The position numbers were made by a program, and so were the translations under genes. Positions 1 through 10,137 of a stretch of 64,000 nucleotides of DNA are shown one piece after another. The notes below the pieces were generated by a model. The model searched no databases. It was not told the origin of the DNA and saw only the letters and a program-made list of their open reading frames with translations. Every line of letters starts with the position of its first letter. Position 1 is the stretch's first letter. Location of the stretch: the NCBI RefSeq assembly GCF_943193015.1, contig NZ_CALPCM010000008.1, forward strand, positions 45,931-109,930, given 5' to 3'. The stretch is from Hominisplanchenecus_A murintestinalis. GTDB taxonomy: Bacteria > Bacillota > Clostridia > Lachnospirales > Lachnospiraceae.

Positions 1-3000
1 TAGACATTGCAGGTTTTAAAGCTTTAAACTCTGCTTTCAGTGCCGACTCTTCCGCCTGTCTTTGAAGCTCTATTACCTGCTTCTGAAGTTCCATTGCCTG
101 TCTCAGCAGCTCTTCTGCCCTGGCTCTCTGGTTCTCCGCCTCCTTCTGAGCTTTTGCCCTTTCAGCCTCTGCTTCTTTTTGAGCCTTTACCCTTTCGGCT
201 TCTGCCGCTTCCCTGTCTTTTTTCCTTGCCTCTTCAGCTTCTTTCTGGGCTTTCTCTAGCAGCTCTTCCGTTTGCTCCTTTGCCTTTTCTGCCTCCTCCT
301 TTGCCAGACGCTCGGCTTCCTCTGCTGCTGCCTGTGCTTCTGCCGCCTGTCTCTGCAGATCCAGAATGCTCCACTTGTACTCGGAAAGTTCCAAAAGGGT
401 CAGCTGTTTTATCTGAGCTTTCGCCTGTGCTGACAATGCTTCATACTCCGCCCTCACGCTTTCTATCACTGCTTTCTTTGCAAGCGTCACATCCCCGATG
501 GCAAGTATTTTCCCATCTACTGCCTGCGCCTCCCGCACTGCTGCCTGGAACGCCTCATTTTCTGTCAGCTTTACCTTTACCCGCACGTCCTGTTTCGGCA
601 TGATAAAGGTAAAACGTATCTCCGGCTGATCCGGAACTTCCGTCAGTTCCAACGCACTGCCCGAAACTCCTTTCGCCTCAACATTCAGGAACTCTTTATC
701 CTCTGGAATGTCTACCACAAAAATAGTTACCGTCTCACCCTCGCACGCCGCTTCCTTATCTGTTAACACTCTCGCACCTTCTACCGGAACCACCGAAACA
801 TCAAACTCCAGAGGAACCAAATTCACATCTGCATTTATAATATTTTCGGAAGTCACGGCAACCGGTACTACTGCCTCCATACTATCTGTTCCGGCTGCTA
901 TCCTGACGGAATAATTTCCTGCAAAAACCGATGTAAACTGATATACACCCTGTGCATCCGTCAGCGTTTCATCTACCAATTTACCATCCTCTCCATACAG
1001 TTCTACCGGAATCTTTCGGCTGCTTACAGGCACATTACCGGTATTTACCCTGCCCGCAATGCTGTAAATATCCCTGTAGCTCAGGAACCTGGCGCCGCAC
1101 AGCGCCCCATGATCTGCCGACTGATCCTTACATGCGTCTGCCACAATGCGGAGGGTACTGGCTCCCCGGACGTCTATGTTGTAATAAGCCGCCGGAGTTC
1201 TGGAAGTCATCTCACCACTCTCAAATCTCGGCACTGCTTCATCATCCACATAAATCTTAAAATTAATCTTAGAACGCGGAACGCCTGTAGGCGAAGCGCC
1301 GTTTACCTCTTCTGTATGAGTCGCATACCGAATGCCTGCATACCCCTCAAACCTGTCATATCCTCTGCCTTCTATATTATAAACTACGTCTGAATCCGTG
1401 GACGAACAGGCATGAATGCCGATTCCTTTATCAAAGTTCATGGCTGTGCTGCCGTCTGCGCCTGTAATGGCAAGCTTATCCCCCTTTACAGAAACATCCT
1501 TGTAAACAGTCTTATTGTACAGTGTATTTTTTACGATGAAATCATTTGGTAAATCACTGATATAATCCGAACCTGCCAGCTCTGCAAACAGGATTTCATA
1601 AACCTGAAAGCTGCCGTCCCTCTTTCTCACTTTTACTACCGTTTTTCCGGGAATATCTTCTGCATCTTCAATAGAATAGTATACGCTTCCATTCACCGGA
1701 ACTGCTTCTACCATCGGTATCTGATCAGGTTCACTTACCGGGTATACATATTTAAATTTCTCTGGCCGGAACCCATCAAAGTCCTCCCCGTCAACTGTCA
1801 ATCCTTCCAGATAGACATTGGGATTCACATAGGACATAAGCTTCGCGTCCGCCCAGTCTGCCCAGTCACCCTGGTCGCTTCCATGCATATCGGCCTCCAG
1901 CCTCAGTTCCTTGACATTCGACACTGGAATGCTGAAAAACTGTGCATTATTCGCTCCTGATCCGGATGGCGTGCTCTCATATAACAGCGCTCCGTCTCCG
2001 TATACGCGGAACACGATATCTCCCATATCTTTTTTTGCCGCATCCACGCCCACATAGGCTTCAAATACATCAAGCCCCAGCCCCGAAATATTGAAATACA
2101 CATCGCTGGGCGCATCCGCTCCCATGCCTTTCGTAAATTCACGCTCAACGCCATCCACTTTCAGGGTCAAAGTGCCGCCTGCACGGTTCTTATCCTTGCG
2201 GATATTTCCCGGTCTTGTGTTGTTCGGTCCGCAGACAGACTTCGTTTTATCATACTCCAAATCGCTTAGATAAACACTTTCCTTCACCGACGCGTTTTTA
2301 TTTTTTACCAGCCCGTCAAAGGCGTTTTCTATTCTCTCTGCCGCTGCATCCAGCTCTGCCTGGGTAAAAGCTCCCTCCAGAAGTTCCCTTGCCTCTTCCA
2401 GAGCCTCATCCAGTACCGTCCAGCTCTTTGTTGTATAGCGGTAATATACATACCTTTCTGCTTTTGCCAAAAGCTCTGTCACCCGTTTTGTGGAAGCCAG
2501 CTGCTCTTTTGCACTCTCCAGATTTTCCGCCGCTTCCATCAGCTGAGCATCCGAAACTTCATCTGCTTCCAGAATGCCCCGGGCAGCTTCCATCGCGGTT
2601 TTAAAGATGTTCCAGGAGTCTGTCGTATAGTTTCCCTCATCCAGTTTCTCAAATTCTTTTATCCGTGCAATAAGTTTCTCCCGGTAAATATTGTACTCTG
2701 GATATGTTTCTACATCTTCCCGGGATGCCTTCGTTAGTTTTACTGCATACCCATAGCCATATTTCATCCCTCGTTCCAGAACCGTATCCCTGTTCACCAG
2801 ATATTTTTGATTCTCCAGCATCTGCTTTGCCTTCGCCCCGCTGTTCCAGCCTGCACGGGCGTCTGCATCCGCCCCATCTGCATAGACGTCTGCAACATAC
2901 CAGGCGTCCGCGTCCAGGAAATCAAGGGGGACTCTCAAAGTACGCTCAACTGCTGATAAACTTCCTACATACCAGTCCCCGTCTCTGCTCTTTCTGGCAA

Positions 3001-4855
3001 ACGTCGCATATTCATACATCTTTCCTTCCAGATACAGGCTCCTGCTCCAGTTAGTTGGCATCCCCTTCCAGAATCCCATTTTCTCTTTATCCTGCTCCGG
3101 TACGCTCTCCGGGTTTGTATACCAATAGAGAACGCTCATACCGGCCCGGAACATCAGCGGCGACGCCAGCGCATACGCCTTCGTTCCTTTACCCGGATAA
3201 CAGAAAGTATGGTCTGCCGGTCCCTGGACAGTTCGGGTAAACAGCGTCGCGATATCTTCCTCTATCTGTGGGGCGCTCTTTCCAATCCCTTCATCGCCCA
3301 GGATTCCTTCTACCTGCATCAAATTCGGATATGTACGTTCGATTCCGGTAGTTACATACTCGTCATGAATCGTCATAACCAGCTTATGCTTTGCCGCCAT
3401 CGCAATCACGTGCTCCATATATTTTTCATAATCCTGCGCCCGCACATGCACGAATCCCGGTTTTACGCCTTTTACGCCCCATTTTTCAAAATATCCAAAC
3501 AGTTCGTCAGTAGTAAAACGGTTCCTTCCGCTGGAGTCCGGAAAATACACCCCATTTACATACAAAACAATTCCAATATTCTTTGCATTTGCATATTCGC
3601 ACAGCTCAGGAATATCTACGTTTGTATTAAAGCTTCCCGGCGTACCTAAATCTTTGTATACATCAAACCCATTTCCTCTGGTATTGAACACGCCTTCTCC
3701 CTGTCCGTCATATCCGCCCTCTGTAGAAAAATATTTATCCAGAAGAATCTTATCGCTGGGCACAGCCGGATCGAGTTTCTTCGGGTCAAGCCTGGGATCA
3801 CAGTTTACATCATACTCCGGCCCATACCAGCCTGTATCCAGAAGCACATACTTAAACCCATTGTTCTCTGCCTGGTCTATAATGTTCTTAATCGCCGCAT
3901 TGTTCATGCCGGTAGCCGCGCGCAGACAGCTTCCTGCTTCCAGCCATTCCGAAAACTTATACGTTTCTTCATCCGGCTCTTCATTCAAATTCATCACGAT
4001 AGACGAATGCTCCATAAGTTCCGTTTCATTTCTTCCTATTACCAGCACACGCCACGGAGTAGCTCCCGGCCCTTCCGGCGAAACCGTAATATCAGGACCT
4101 TTCGTTTCATTTAGATGCGACGGCTTATAACTAGTGTATCCCGCCTTAACCGTCCTCGCCTTGGAATCATCCTTTTTTAATACCATTACACCATAATTAT
4201 CCAGATTTCCCTCACAGATTGTCAGCACCTGCCCGTCGTCATACTGCAGCGTCATAGGCCGCTGCATCACGCCTCCCGGAAAGCTATCCACTGACATTTT
4301 CTTTGGAACTGTCTGGTTCTGCGCAACATGCACGCTTGCCATCGTCCCCGCCGGAAATGAAAACTGCGTATACTCATCAGAAATCGTGTAGGACGCCTCT
4401 GTTTCCGGCAGCTCATAACGAAACGCAATTCCCTCATCATATGCCCGCGCCGCAAATTTCAAAACCGTCCCGCTGCTGTGCGTCAGTACAATCTCCATTT
4501 CTTTATAAGCATCCCGAACCGTTTCCTGCTCTCCTACCAGCGGATTCCACGATGTATCATTCTCTGCAAAAACCGGGGTACCTGCAGTAAATCCGTCTTT
4601 CAGTTCCCCCAAAGAAGTACTAAGTCCCAGCTTCGCATCTTCAATCAGTACCTTCCCATTGCTCTGTATCCGGTAATAGGGAACACCTTCCGACAGCCAA
4701 AATTCAAGTTTCAAATCCGCCTCCGGCGCGCTGACTGTAGAAATTACAGGCTCTGCCGCCGACACCTGCACTGCTCCCAGAACCCCCATCATCATAAATA
4801 AAACGCCGATACCAAAATCCATCCACCATCTTTTCTTCCATGTGCCCTTCTTCAT
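1..4855 (-). CDS. Secreted multidomain GH97 glycoside hydrolase (3' end outside window)
   Basis: An open minus-strand frame runs from 4855 off the left edge (about 1,618 codons visible, no stop). It starts with a signal peptide (Lys/Arg/Trp-rich, then GIGVLFMMMGVLGAVQVSAAE-like core). The GH97 N-terminal beta domain and catalytic barrel follow, with VLLDTGWYGPEYD, KWGVKGVKPGF near residue 462 and TTGIERTYPNLMQVEG near 500. At the position where retaining GH97 enzymes carry a nucleophile Asp the sequence reads KPG, which suggests the inverting alpha-glucosidase-like type (inference). Downstream come two FIVAR-type helical domains (about 720-850), two NPCBM domains, a carboxypeptidase-regulatory-like beta domain (YSIAGRVNTG) and a long Glu/Lys/Ala coiled coil at the edge. 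In-frame upstream ATGs exist at 4876 and 4927. 4855 was preferred because it gives the best signal peptide and has AAAGGAG 11 bp upstream. Likely a cell-surface alpha-glycosidase for host or dietary glycans. Confidence 0.85.
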   Translation of the reverse strand, partial: MKKGTWKKRWWMDFGIGVLFMMMGVLGAVQVSAAEPVISTVSAPEADLKLEFWLSEGVPYYRIQSNGKVLIEDAKLGLSTSLGELKDGFTAGTPVFAENDTSWNPLVGEQETVRDAYKEMEIVLTHSSGTVLKFAARAYDEGIAFRYELPETEASYTISDEYTQFSFPAGTMASVHVAQNQTVPKKMSVDSFPGGVMQRPMTLQYDDGQVLTICEGNLDNYGVMVLKKDDSKARTVKAGYTSYKPSHLNETKGPDITVSPEGPGATPWRVLVIGRNETELMEHSSIVMNLNEEPDEETYKFSEWLEAGSCLRAATGMNNAAIKNIIDQAENNGFKYVLLDTGWYGPEYDVNCDPRLDPKKLDPAVPSDKILLDKYFSTEGGYDGQGEGVFNTRGNGFDVYKDLGTPGSFNTNVDIPELCEYANAKNIGIVLYVNGVYFPDSSGRNRFTTDELFGYFEKWGVKGVKPGFVHVRAQDYEKYMEHVIAMAAKHKLVMTIHDEYVTTGIERTYPNLMQVEGILGDEGIGKSAPQIEEDIATLFTRTVQGPADHTFCYPGKGTKAYALASPLMFRAGMSVLYWYTNPESVPEQDKEKMGFWKGMPTNWSRSLYLEGKMYEYATFARKSRDGDWYVGSLSAVERTLRVPLDFLDADAWYVADVYADGADADARAGWNSGAKAKQMLENQKYLVNRDTVLERGMKYGYGYAVKLTKASREDVETYPEYNIYREKLIARIKEFEKLDEGNYTTDSWNIFKTAMEAARGILEADEVSDAQLMEAAENLESAKEQLASTKRVTELLAKAERYVYYRYTTKSWTVLDEALEEARELLEGAFTQAELDAAAERIENAFDGLVKNKNASVKESVYLSDLEYDKTKSVCGPNNTRPGNIRKDKNRAGGTLTLKVDGVEREFTKGMGADAPSDVYFNISGLGLDVFEAYVGVDAAKKDMGDIVFRVYGDGALLYESTPSGSGANNAQFFSIPVSNVKELRLEADMHGSDQGDWADWADAKLMSYVNPNVYLEGLTVDGEDFDGFRPEKFKYVYPVSEPDQIPMVEAVPVNGSVYYSIEDAEDIPGKTVVKVRKRDGSFQVYEILFAELAGSDYISDLPNDFIVKNTLYNKTVYKDVSVKGDKLAITGADGSTAMNFDKGIGIHACSSTDSDVVYNIEGRGYDRFEGYAGIRYATHTEEVNGASPTGVPRSKINFKIYVDDEAVPRFESGEMTSRTPAAYYNIDVRGASTLRIVADACKDQSADHGALCGARFLSYRDIYSIAGRVNTGNVPVSSRKIPVELYGEDGKLVDETLTDAQGVYQFTSVFAGNYSVRIAAGTDSMEAVVPVAVTSENIINADVNLVPLEFDVSVVPVEGARVLTDKEAACEGETVTIFVVDIPEDKEFLNVEAKGVSGSALELTEVPDQPEIRFTFIMPKQDVRVKVKLTENEAFQAAVREAQAVDGKILAIGDVTLAKKAVIESVRAEYEALSAQAKAQIKQLTLLELSEYKWSILDLQRQAAEAQAAAEEAERLAKEEAEKAKEQTEELLEKAQKEAEEARKKDREAAEAERVKAQKEAEAERAKAQKEAENQRARAEELLRQAMELQKQVIELQRQAEESALKAEFKALKPAMS

Positions 4856-5091
4856 ACGCTTTTCATCTCCTTTCATCTGTATTTTAGAAATCCAATGAGC
4901 ACTTTTGTTTACTAATTCTTTTTCCATCTCCCCCCTTTAATCATCATTTAGTCTTTTTATAAGCAGAAAATCATCAAAAATATGTGATTATTATTGTGTT
5001 TATGCTGCATTTTTCTTATATATCCAGGTATTTTCCCAATAATATTTTATCTATTTTTGTGTTATCTCATTTTTTTCTGCTATTTAAGACT

Positions 5092-5100
5092 ATTATATCA
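5092..5100 (-). promoter_or_regulatory. Extended -10 promoter candidate for the GH97 gene
   Basis: On the minus strand TGATATAAT is a perfect extended -10 (TGn plus TATAAT). The -35 is poor. It would give a roughly 230-nt leader to the start at 4855. The rest of 4856-5256 is AT-rich. It also holds a perfect stem-loop at 5218-5250 (11-bp arms TTTACAGGAAA/TTTCCTGTAAA, 11-nt loop) of unknown role, possibly an operator. No cre-like catabolite site was found by eye. Confidence 0.45.
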
Positions 5101-5256
5101 CTATTTTAGTAAAATTCCATGAGCATAGTTCATAAATTTTTTGCGGCTCTTTTGTGTATTTTGCCTAATTTTCATTCGCATTTTCTTGCTTTTATGCACA
5201 TTCTATACATAGATTATTTTACAGGAAATCCTTCACACATTTCCTGTAAAAGACAC

Positions 5257-5290
5257 AAAAAAGCGCTCCAAAATCTCGGAACGCTTTTTT
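5257..5290 (-). terminator. Rho-independent terminator of the GH13 gene
   Basis: An A-run and GCG pair with CGC and a T-run (AAAAAAGCG/CGCTTTTTT), extended by TCC/GGA. It lies 24 bp after the GH13 stop codon. It is symmetrical, so it could also stop transcripts from the other side. Confidence 0.85.
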
Positions 5291-5313
5291 ACTAAATATC
5301 TATCGTTTTCTTT

Positions 5314-7443
5314 TTATCTCTCCGTGCTTATAGGCTCTTCTCTATTCCAAAGTACTGCTGCCGCCTTCGCCGGAAGCGTCAAGTCAATCTTCCCTTTCAC
5401 ACATTCGTACTCTTCCGGCTCAGTTGTAACCCCTTCCCGGCTGCTCAAAAGAATCCTCTGCATTTTACTTCCGTATTGCACACCTACTTCCCACACGGAA
5501 AGGGAGACTTCCAAAGGAGAATTTCCATTATTAAACACCACCACAACCTGTTCATAGGGAGTAAATCTGGCATAACTAATGCTGTTCCACTGACATTCCA
5601 GAAATTTCAGGGAACCGTGAATAAGCGCCGGATATGCTTTATGGATCTGTATCATCTTCCGGTAAAACTCTATCAGCTCTACGTCTTCCTGTCCCCACGG
5701 ATACGTTCTGCGGTTATCCGGGTCTGTAAATCCTACCGCGCCTGCTTCATCTCCATAGTACAGCGTAGGAGCGCCCGGCCATGTCATCTGCATCACAATA
5801 GCCTCCCTCATCACCGCTTTGTCTATGCCCTCTGCCGCCGCTTCATGCCCCAGGCGGTCCACACGCCCCACTTTATGGTTCGTACGGGTCAGGAACCTCG
5901 AATGGTCGTGATTGGACAGCTCATTCATAGATGTCAGCAGGGATGGAGCAAGGAATTTTGACATATGATGGCTCATCGCCCCGATGAAAGCATCATGGTT
6001 GCCCAGCAAATCTTCCCTGTACTCATCGCTGTGCTTTTCCATTCCGGTAAAAAACCAGGTTAAAGGCTCCATAAAGGCATCATAGTTCATAACTGTATCC
6101 CACTCATCGCCCCGCAGCCAGGAACTTGCATCCCCATAATGCTCCGCCAAGATAAGAGCGTCCGGATTCGCTTCCTTTACCACCTTACGGAATTCTTTCC
6201 AAAACTTATGATTGTATTCACTGCTGAAACCTAAATCCGCCGCTACATCCAGACGCCAGCCATCCGCGTTAAACGGCGGCGACACCCATTTTTTCCCAAT
6301 ATCCATAATATACTGATAAAGCTCTTCTGACTTTTCATAATTCAGCTTAGGCAGCGTATCATGTCCCCACCAGCCGTCGTAATACGGATTGTACGGCCAC
6401 TGATGCATATTGTTGAACTTGAAAAAGCTCCGGTACGGACTGGAAGCCGACACATAAGCTCCCTTCTCATAACCTGCCTGGTTTTCATAGATGCGCTCTC
6501 TGTCCAGCCATTTATTAAAAGAACCGCAGTGATTAAATACCCCGTCCAAAATCACCTTCATCCCCCGGCTGTGCGCTTCCTCAATCAGCTGAATCAGCAA
6601 CTGGTTGCTGGCCTCCAGATTTTCCTTACTCGTCACCCGGCGGATATATTTACTCGCCTGCCTGTTGTCTGTGCATCCCTCCGGCAGCACCGTACCGCCG
6701 TCCTTCACGATTTTCCCATAGTGGGGATCCACATAGTCATAATCCTGTATATCATATTTATGGTTAGAGGGCGATACAAAAATCGGGTTAAAATATAAAA
6801 CTTCCACACCAAGCTCCTGCAGATAGTCCATCTTGTCTATCACGCCCTGCAAGTCTCCGCCGTAAAATTCCCGGATAGCCATATAGCCCTCGGGATATTT
6901 ATTCCAATCCTTAACCTGTACGGCTCTGTCCCCAATATAAAAATATTCCCCGTCCTCCACCGTATTTGTCGGATCGCCATTCCGGAAACGGTCTACCATA
7001 ATCTGGTACATGACCGCCCCCTTCGCCCACTGAGGCGTCTTAAAGCCCGGAGCAATCGAAAATGCATAGTATTCCTGAAGGTTCCGAGACACCCCTCTTT
7101 TATTATAAAAGCAGTAAATTTTCCCGATACGTACTTCAAAATAATAATGGATAATCTCTGTCCCCATGATAATTTCTATCTTGTAATAGTCAAAAATCCC
7201 CTCTGTCTTTTCATAATCCATCAGTATCCTATCCGCATCGCTAATCCAGTACACGTAATCTATATTATTCCTCACTGTCCGAAAACGGATTGTAACGGTG
7301 TCGCCAGGCTCCGGTTCCATCGGACTCACATAGTTCTCTGTCTCGTCACTAAACAATCCTCCCGAGCGGAACACCGGACGCATCTGCATTGCATAGGTTT
7401 CTGATTTCTTTAAATAGTCTATATCCGTAATTCTCTGATTCAT
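5314..7443 (-). CDS. GH13 alpha-glucan hydrolase (neopullulanase/cyclomaltodextrinase-like)
   Basis: A 709-residue protein without signal peptide, so probably cytoplasmic. An N-terminal beta domain (CBM34-like, about 1-130) precedes the barrel, which opens with GAVMYQIMVDRF near 142. All GH13 signature regions are visible: DGVFNHCG near 300, GWRLDVAAD near 394 (nucleophile Asp), ILAEHYGD near 430 (acid/base Glu) and SNHDHSRF near 507 (transition-state Asp), plus PKLNYE. The family hydrolyses alpha-1,4 and alpha-1,6 bonds in maltodextrins or cyclodextrins. The exact specificity cannot be read here. The start at 7443 was chosen over an in-frame ATG at 7467 because AAAGGAG lies 5 bp before it. 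It has its own promoter and terminator, so it is probably monocistronic. The neighbouring GH97 gene suggests coordinated extracellular and intracellular glucan use (inference). Confidence 0.9.
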   Translation of the reverse strand: MNQRITDIDYLKKSETYAMQMRPVFRSGGLFSDETENYVSPMEPEPGDTVTIRFRTVRNNIDYVYWISDADRILMDYEKTEGIFDYYKIEIIMGTEIIHYYFEVRIGKIYCFYNKRGVSRNLQEYYAFSIAPGFKTPQWAKGAVMYQIMVDRFRNGDPTNTVEDGEYFYIGDRAVQVKDWNKYPEGYMAIREFYGGDLQGVIDKMDYLQELGVEVLYFNPIFVSPSNHKYDIQDYDYVDPHYGKIVKDGGTVLPEGCTDNRQASKYIRRVTSKENLEASNQLLIQLIEEAHSRGMKVILDGVFNHCGSFNKWLDRERIYENQAGYEKGAYVSASSPYRSFFKFNNMHQWPYNPYYDGWWGHDTLPKLNYEKSEELYQYIMDIGKKWVSPPFNADGWRLDVAADLGFSSEYNHKFWKEFRKVVKEANPDALILAEHYGDASSWLRGDEWDTVMNYDAFMEPLTWFFTGMEKHSDEYREDLLGNHDAFIGAMSHHMSKFLAPSLLTSMNELSNHDHSRFLTRTNHKVGRVDRLGHEAAAEGIDKAVMREAIVMQMTWPGAPTLYYGDEAGAVGFTDPDNRRTYPWGQEDVELIEFYRKMIQIHKAYPALIHGSLKFLECQWNSISYARFTPYEQVVVVFNNGNSPLEVSLSVWEVGVQYGSKMQRILLSSREGVTTEPEEYECVKGKIDLTLPAKAAAVLWNREEPISTER

Positions 7444-7477
7444 GGTATCTCCTTTATCCATTTGCATTTATACCTTT

Positions 7478-7506
7478 ATTGTATACTATCTTTGCTTTCT
7501 GCACAA
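7478..7506 (-). promoter_or_regulatory. SigA-type promoter of the GH13 gene
   Basis: On the minus strand TTGTGC (-35) is followed by a 17-bp spacer and TACAAT (-10). This places the start of transcription about 30 bp upstream of the GH13 start codon. Confidence 0.65.
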
Positions 7507-7548
7507 CCAGACATTTTTTCCACAAACCAGGAAACTGCGCTTCCGCGT

Positions 7549-7579
7549 AAAAAAGACGGCTTTTAAGCCGTCTTTTTTT
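7549..7579 (-). terminator. Terminator of the tilS-hpt-ftsH transcript
   Basis: A strong stem GACGGCTT/AAGCCGTC is flanked by A and T runs, 167 bp after the ftsH stop. It is symmetrical. The intervening 167 bp contain no convincing gene. Confidence 0.85.
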
Positions 7580-7745
7580 GGAGAAGGTATTTCTCTTATG
7601 GGGTGTAGCAAAAACTATTAATGTATTGGGGGTTTTTACGATGATTATTATAGCATCTCTCCCCAAAGAAGTGTGCACAAATCTCACAAAAATCACCAGA
7701 TATTTTTATGCACCTTTCACAATCCATTTCTCGATTCCCCTACTT

Positions 7746-9566
7746 TTAAGCCTCTGTCCGCTCAAACAGCGCTTCAAACTCTTCTCTTCCAACCTTTTCC
7801 TGTTTTATCAAAAGCTCTGCACAGCTGTGCAGTACATCCATATGCTGCTCTATCAAGTTTTTCGCCTTTGCATAAGACTCATCCACGATACGCTTCACTT
7901 CACTGTCAATCAGCGCCTGCGTGCTCTCGCCATAACTTCTGCTGTGCGCCAAATCCCGCCCGATAAACACTTCTTCGCCGTCATTTCCATAATGAATCAT
8001 GCCAACTTTGTCAGACATGCCATACTGCGTGACCATTGCCCGGGCGATTTCTGTAGACTGCTTGATATCCTGGGACGCTCCTGTCGTTACATCTCCAATC
8101 ACCAGCTCTTCTGCAACCCTGCCCCCAAAGCCTACGATAATATCCTGCAGCATCTGCGCTTTTGTACGGAACATCCTGTCTTTTTCCGGCAGCGGCATGG
8201 TATATCCTGCCGCTCCCATCCCGGTAGGAATGACGGATATCGTATGCACCGGTCCTACATCCGGAAGGACGTGGAACAGTATCGCATGCCCCGCTTCATG
8301 ATATGCAGTAATGCGCTTCTCCTTATCAGAGATAATCTTACTTTTCTTCTCCGCACCGATTCCTACTTTTATAAAGGACTCCCGTATATCACGCTGTATA
8401 ATATATGCCCTTCCTGCCTTTGCCGCCTGGATAGCCGCCTCATTCATCAGATTTTCCAGATCAGCGCCCGTAAATCCCGCCGTGGTTCGTGCGATTTCTT
8501 CCAAATCCACATCATCTCCCAGTGGTTTTCCGGCCACATGAACCTGCAGGATTTCTTTCCTCCCTTTCACATCAGGCTTTCCGACACTAACCTTGCGGTC
8601 AAAACGTCCCGGACGCATAATCGCAGGATCCAGGATATCTACCCGGTTCGTAGCCGCCATCACGATGATTCCCTCATTCACGCCAAAGCCGTCCATCTCT
8701 ACCAGCATCTGATTCAGCGTCTGTTCTCTCTCGTCATGGCCGCCGCCCATTCCGGTACCCCGCCGTCTTGCCACCGCATCAATCTCATCGATAAACACGA
8801 TACACGGCGCATTCTTCTTGGCATCTGCAAACAAATCTCTGACGCGGGATGCGCCCACGCCCACAAACATTTCCACAAAGTCCGAACCGGAAATACTGAA
8901 AAACGGAACTCCCGCCTCCCCGGCTACTGCCTTTCCCAGAAGCGTCTTTCCGGTTCCCGGAGGGCCTACCAGCAGAATCCCTTTCGGAATCCTGGCTCCT
9001 ACCTGAAGGTATTTTTTCGGAGACTTCAGGAAATCCACGATTTCCTCCAGCTCCTCCTTCTCTTCCACCAGTCCTGCCACGCTTTTAAAGGTAACGCCCT
9101 TTTCATCAGGCATGATTTTCACTGCGCGGCTTCTTCCAAAATTCATCATTTTATTATTCCCGCCGTTTGACTGCCGGTTCATAAGCACCATCAGCACCAT
9201 GAATACAACAGACATCAGCAGAATCGGCAGAATCGTACTCAGGAATATACTCTCACGCTCAATCCCATGCATATAATTGGGTATGCCGTTTTTCATCAGC
9301 AATTCCTGAACTTCCTTCACATCTGCCACATTCAATTTCTGCATATCTGACCCGTCTGCAAAATACAGCAGAAGCTGCCCTGTCGGAACCTGCTCATTTG
9401 GATGGATATCCACCCGCGCAAGCTGTTTATCTTCTACTGCCTTCTGAAACTGGCCGTATGTATATCTCTCTTGTGTCTCAAATCCATTTCTGAAAATAAA
9501 CACAAATAACAATACCGCCGCCAGTATCAAAAGATAGAACCCCGCTCCTTTTGATGTACTTCTCAA
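7746..9566 (-). CDS. ftsH: ATP-dependent zinc metalloprotease FtsH
   Basis: A 606-residue membrane-anchored AAA+ protease that degrades membrane and regulatory proteins. Two N-terminal TM helices (about 8-26 and 108-131) bracket an extracytoplasmic domain. The AAA module follows, with Walker A GPPGTGKT, Walker B FIDEID and the second region of homology (ATNRVDILDPAIMRPGRFDRK). The zinc site HEAGH is in the C-terminal peptidase domain. The start codon is TTG at 9566, with AAAGGGG 9 bp before it and no better in-frame ATG. It is the last gene after tilS and hpt, the same order as in Bacillus subtilis. The length is typical. Confidence 0.97.
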   Translation of the reverse strand: MRSTSKGAGFYLLILAAVLLFVFIFRNGFETQERYTYGQFQKAVEDKQLARVDIHPNEQVPTGQLLLYFADGSDMQKLNVADVKEVQELLMKNGIPNYMHGIERESIFLSTILPILLMSVVFMVLMVLMNRQSNGGNNKMMNFGRSRAVKIMPDEKGVTFKSVAGLVEEKEELEEIVDFLKSPKKYLQVGARIPKGILLVGPPGTGKTLLGKAVAGEAGVPFFSISGSDFVEMFVGVGASRVRDLFADAKKNAPCIVFIDEIDAVARRRGTGMGGGHDEREQTLNQMLVEMDGFGVNEGIIVMAATNRVDILDPAIMRPGRFDRKVSVGKPDVKGRKEILQVHVAGKPLGDDVDLEEIARTTAGFTGADLENLMNEAAIQAAKAGRAYIIQRDIRESFIKVGIGAEKKSKIISDKEKRITAYHEAGHAILFHVLPDVGPVHTISVIPTGMGAAGYTMPLPEKDRMFRTKAQMLQDIIVGFGGRVAEELVIGDVTTGASQDIKQSTEIARAMVTQYGMSDKVGMIHYGNDGEEVFIGRDLAHSRSYGESTQALIDSEVKRIVDESYAKAKNLIEQHMDVLHSCAELLIKQEKVGREEFEALFERTEA

Positions 9567-9615
9567 TTTATAAGTCCCCTTTCTGACATTTCTGCAGCCT
9601 TCCCTGTCCGGGCGG

Positions 9616-10137
9616 CTACACTTCTACAACTCCGATATACGGAAGATTTCTGTACTTCTGGGCATAGTCCAGCCCATACCCTACGACAAACTCATCCGGA
9701 ATATTAAACCCTACATAATCTACTTTTACATCCGTCACCCGGCGTTCCGGCTTATCCAAAAGCGTACACAAACGGATACCTGCAGGCTTTCTCTCCCCCA
9801 GCTCCTTTACCAGATAGCTCAGGGTTCTCCCGGAATCAATGATATCCTCCACCACGATTACATCTCTGCCCTCCAGCGGTTCATCCAAATCTTTCTTAAT
9901 CTTCACCACGCCGCTGGATTCCGTGCCTGCCCCGTAACTGCTCACAGACATAAAATCCATCGACACCGGAACGGTAATGCGTTTCGCCAGCTCACACGTA
10001 AAGAACACGCTGCCTTTCAATATACAGATCAGGTGTACGCTCTTTCCTGCATAATCCTCGCTAATCTGCCGTCCAAGCTCGGCAATCCTCTCGTTGACTT
10101 CCTGCTCAGGTAATAATATGCGGATGTTATCTTCCAT
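9616..10137 (-). CDS. hpt: Hypoxanthine phosphoribosyltransferase
   Basis: A 173-residue purine-salvage enzyme converting hypoxanthine or guanine plus PRPP to IMP or GMP. The PRPP-binding loop VIVVEDIIDSGRTL is intact, as is the downstream KVDYVGFNIPDEFVVGYGLD segment typical of the family. The start codon lies inside the last codons of tilS (11-bp overlap), so the two are translationally coupled. ftsH starts 49 bp further on. The tilS-hpt-ftsH order is a conserved Firmicutes arrangement. Confidence 0.97.
   Translation of the reverse strand: MEDNIRILLPEQEVNERIAELGRQISEDYAGKSVHLICILKGSVFFTCELAKRITVPVSMDFMSVSSYGAGTESSGVVKIKKDLDEPLEGRDVIVVEDIIDSGRTLSYLVKELGERKPAGIRLCTLLDKPERRVTDVKVDYVGFNIPDEFVVGYGLDYAQKYRNLPYIGVVEV

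Noticed and set aside
5218..5250. Perfect 11-bp stem-loop considered as a second terminator of the GH13 gene
   Set aside because: It is not followed by a T-run on the minus strand and lies beyond a strong terminator; kept only as a possible operator.
7578..9170. 530-residue plus-strand open frame
   Set aside because: Lies entirely opposite ftsH, has no family motif and an odd His/Arg-rich composition; a shadow of the real gene.
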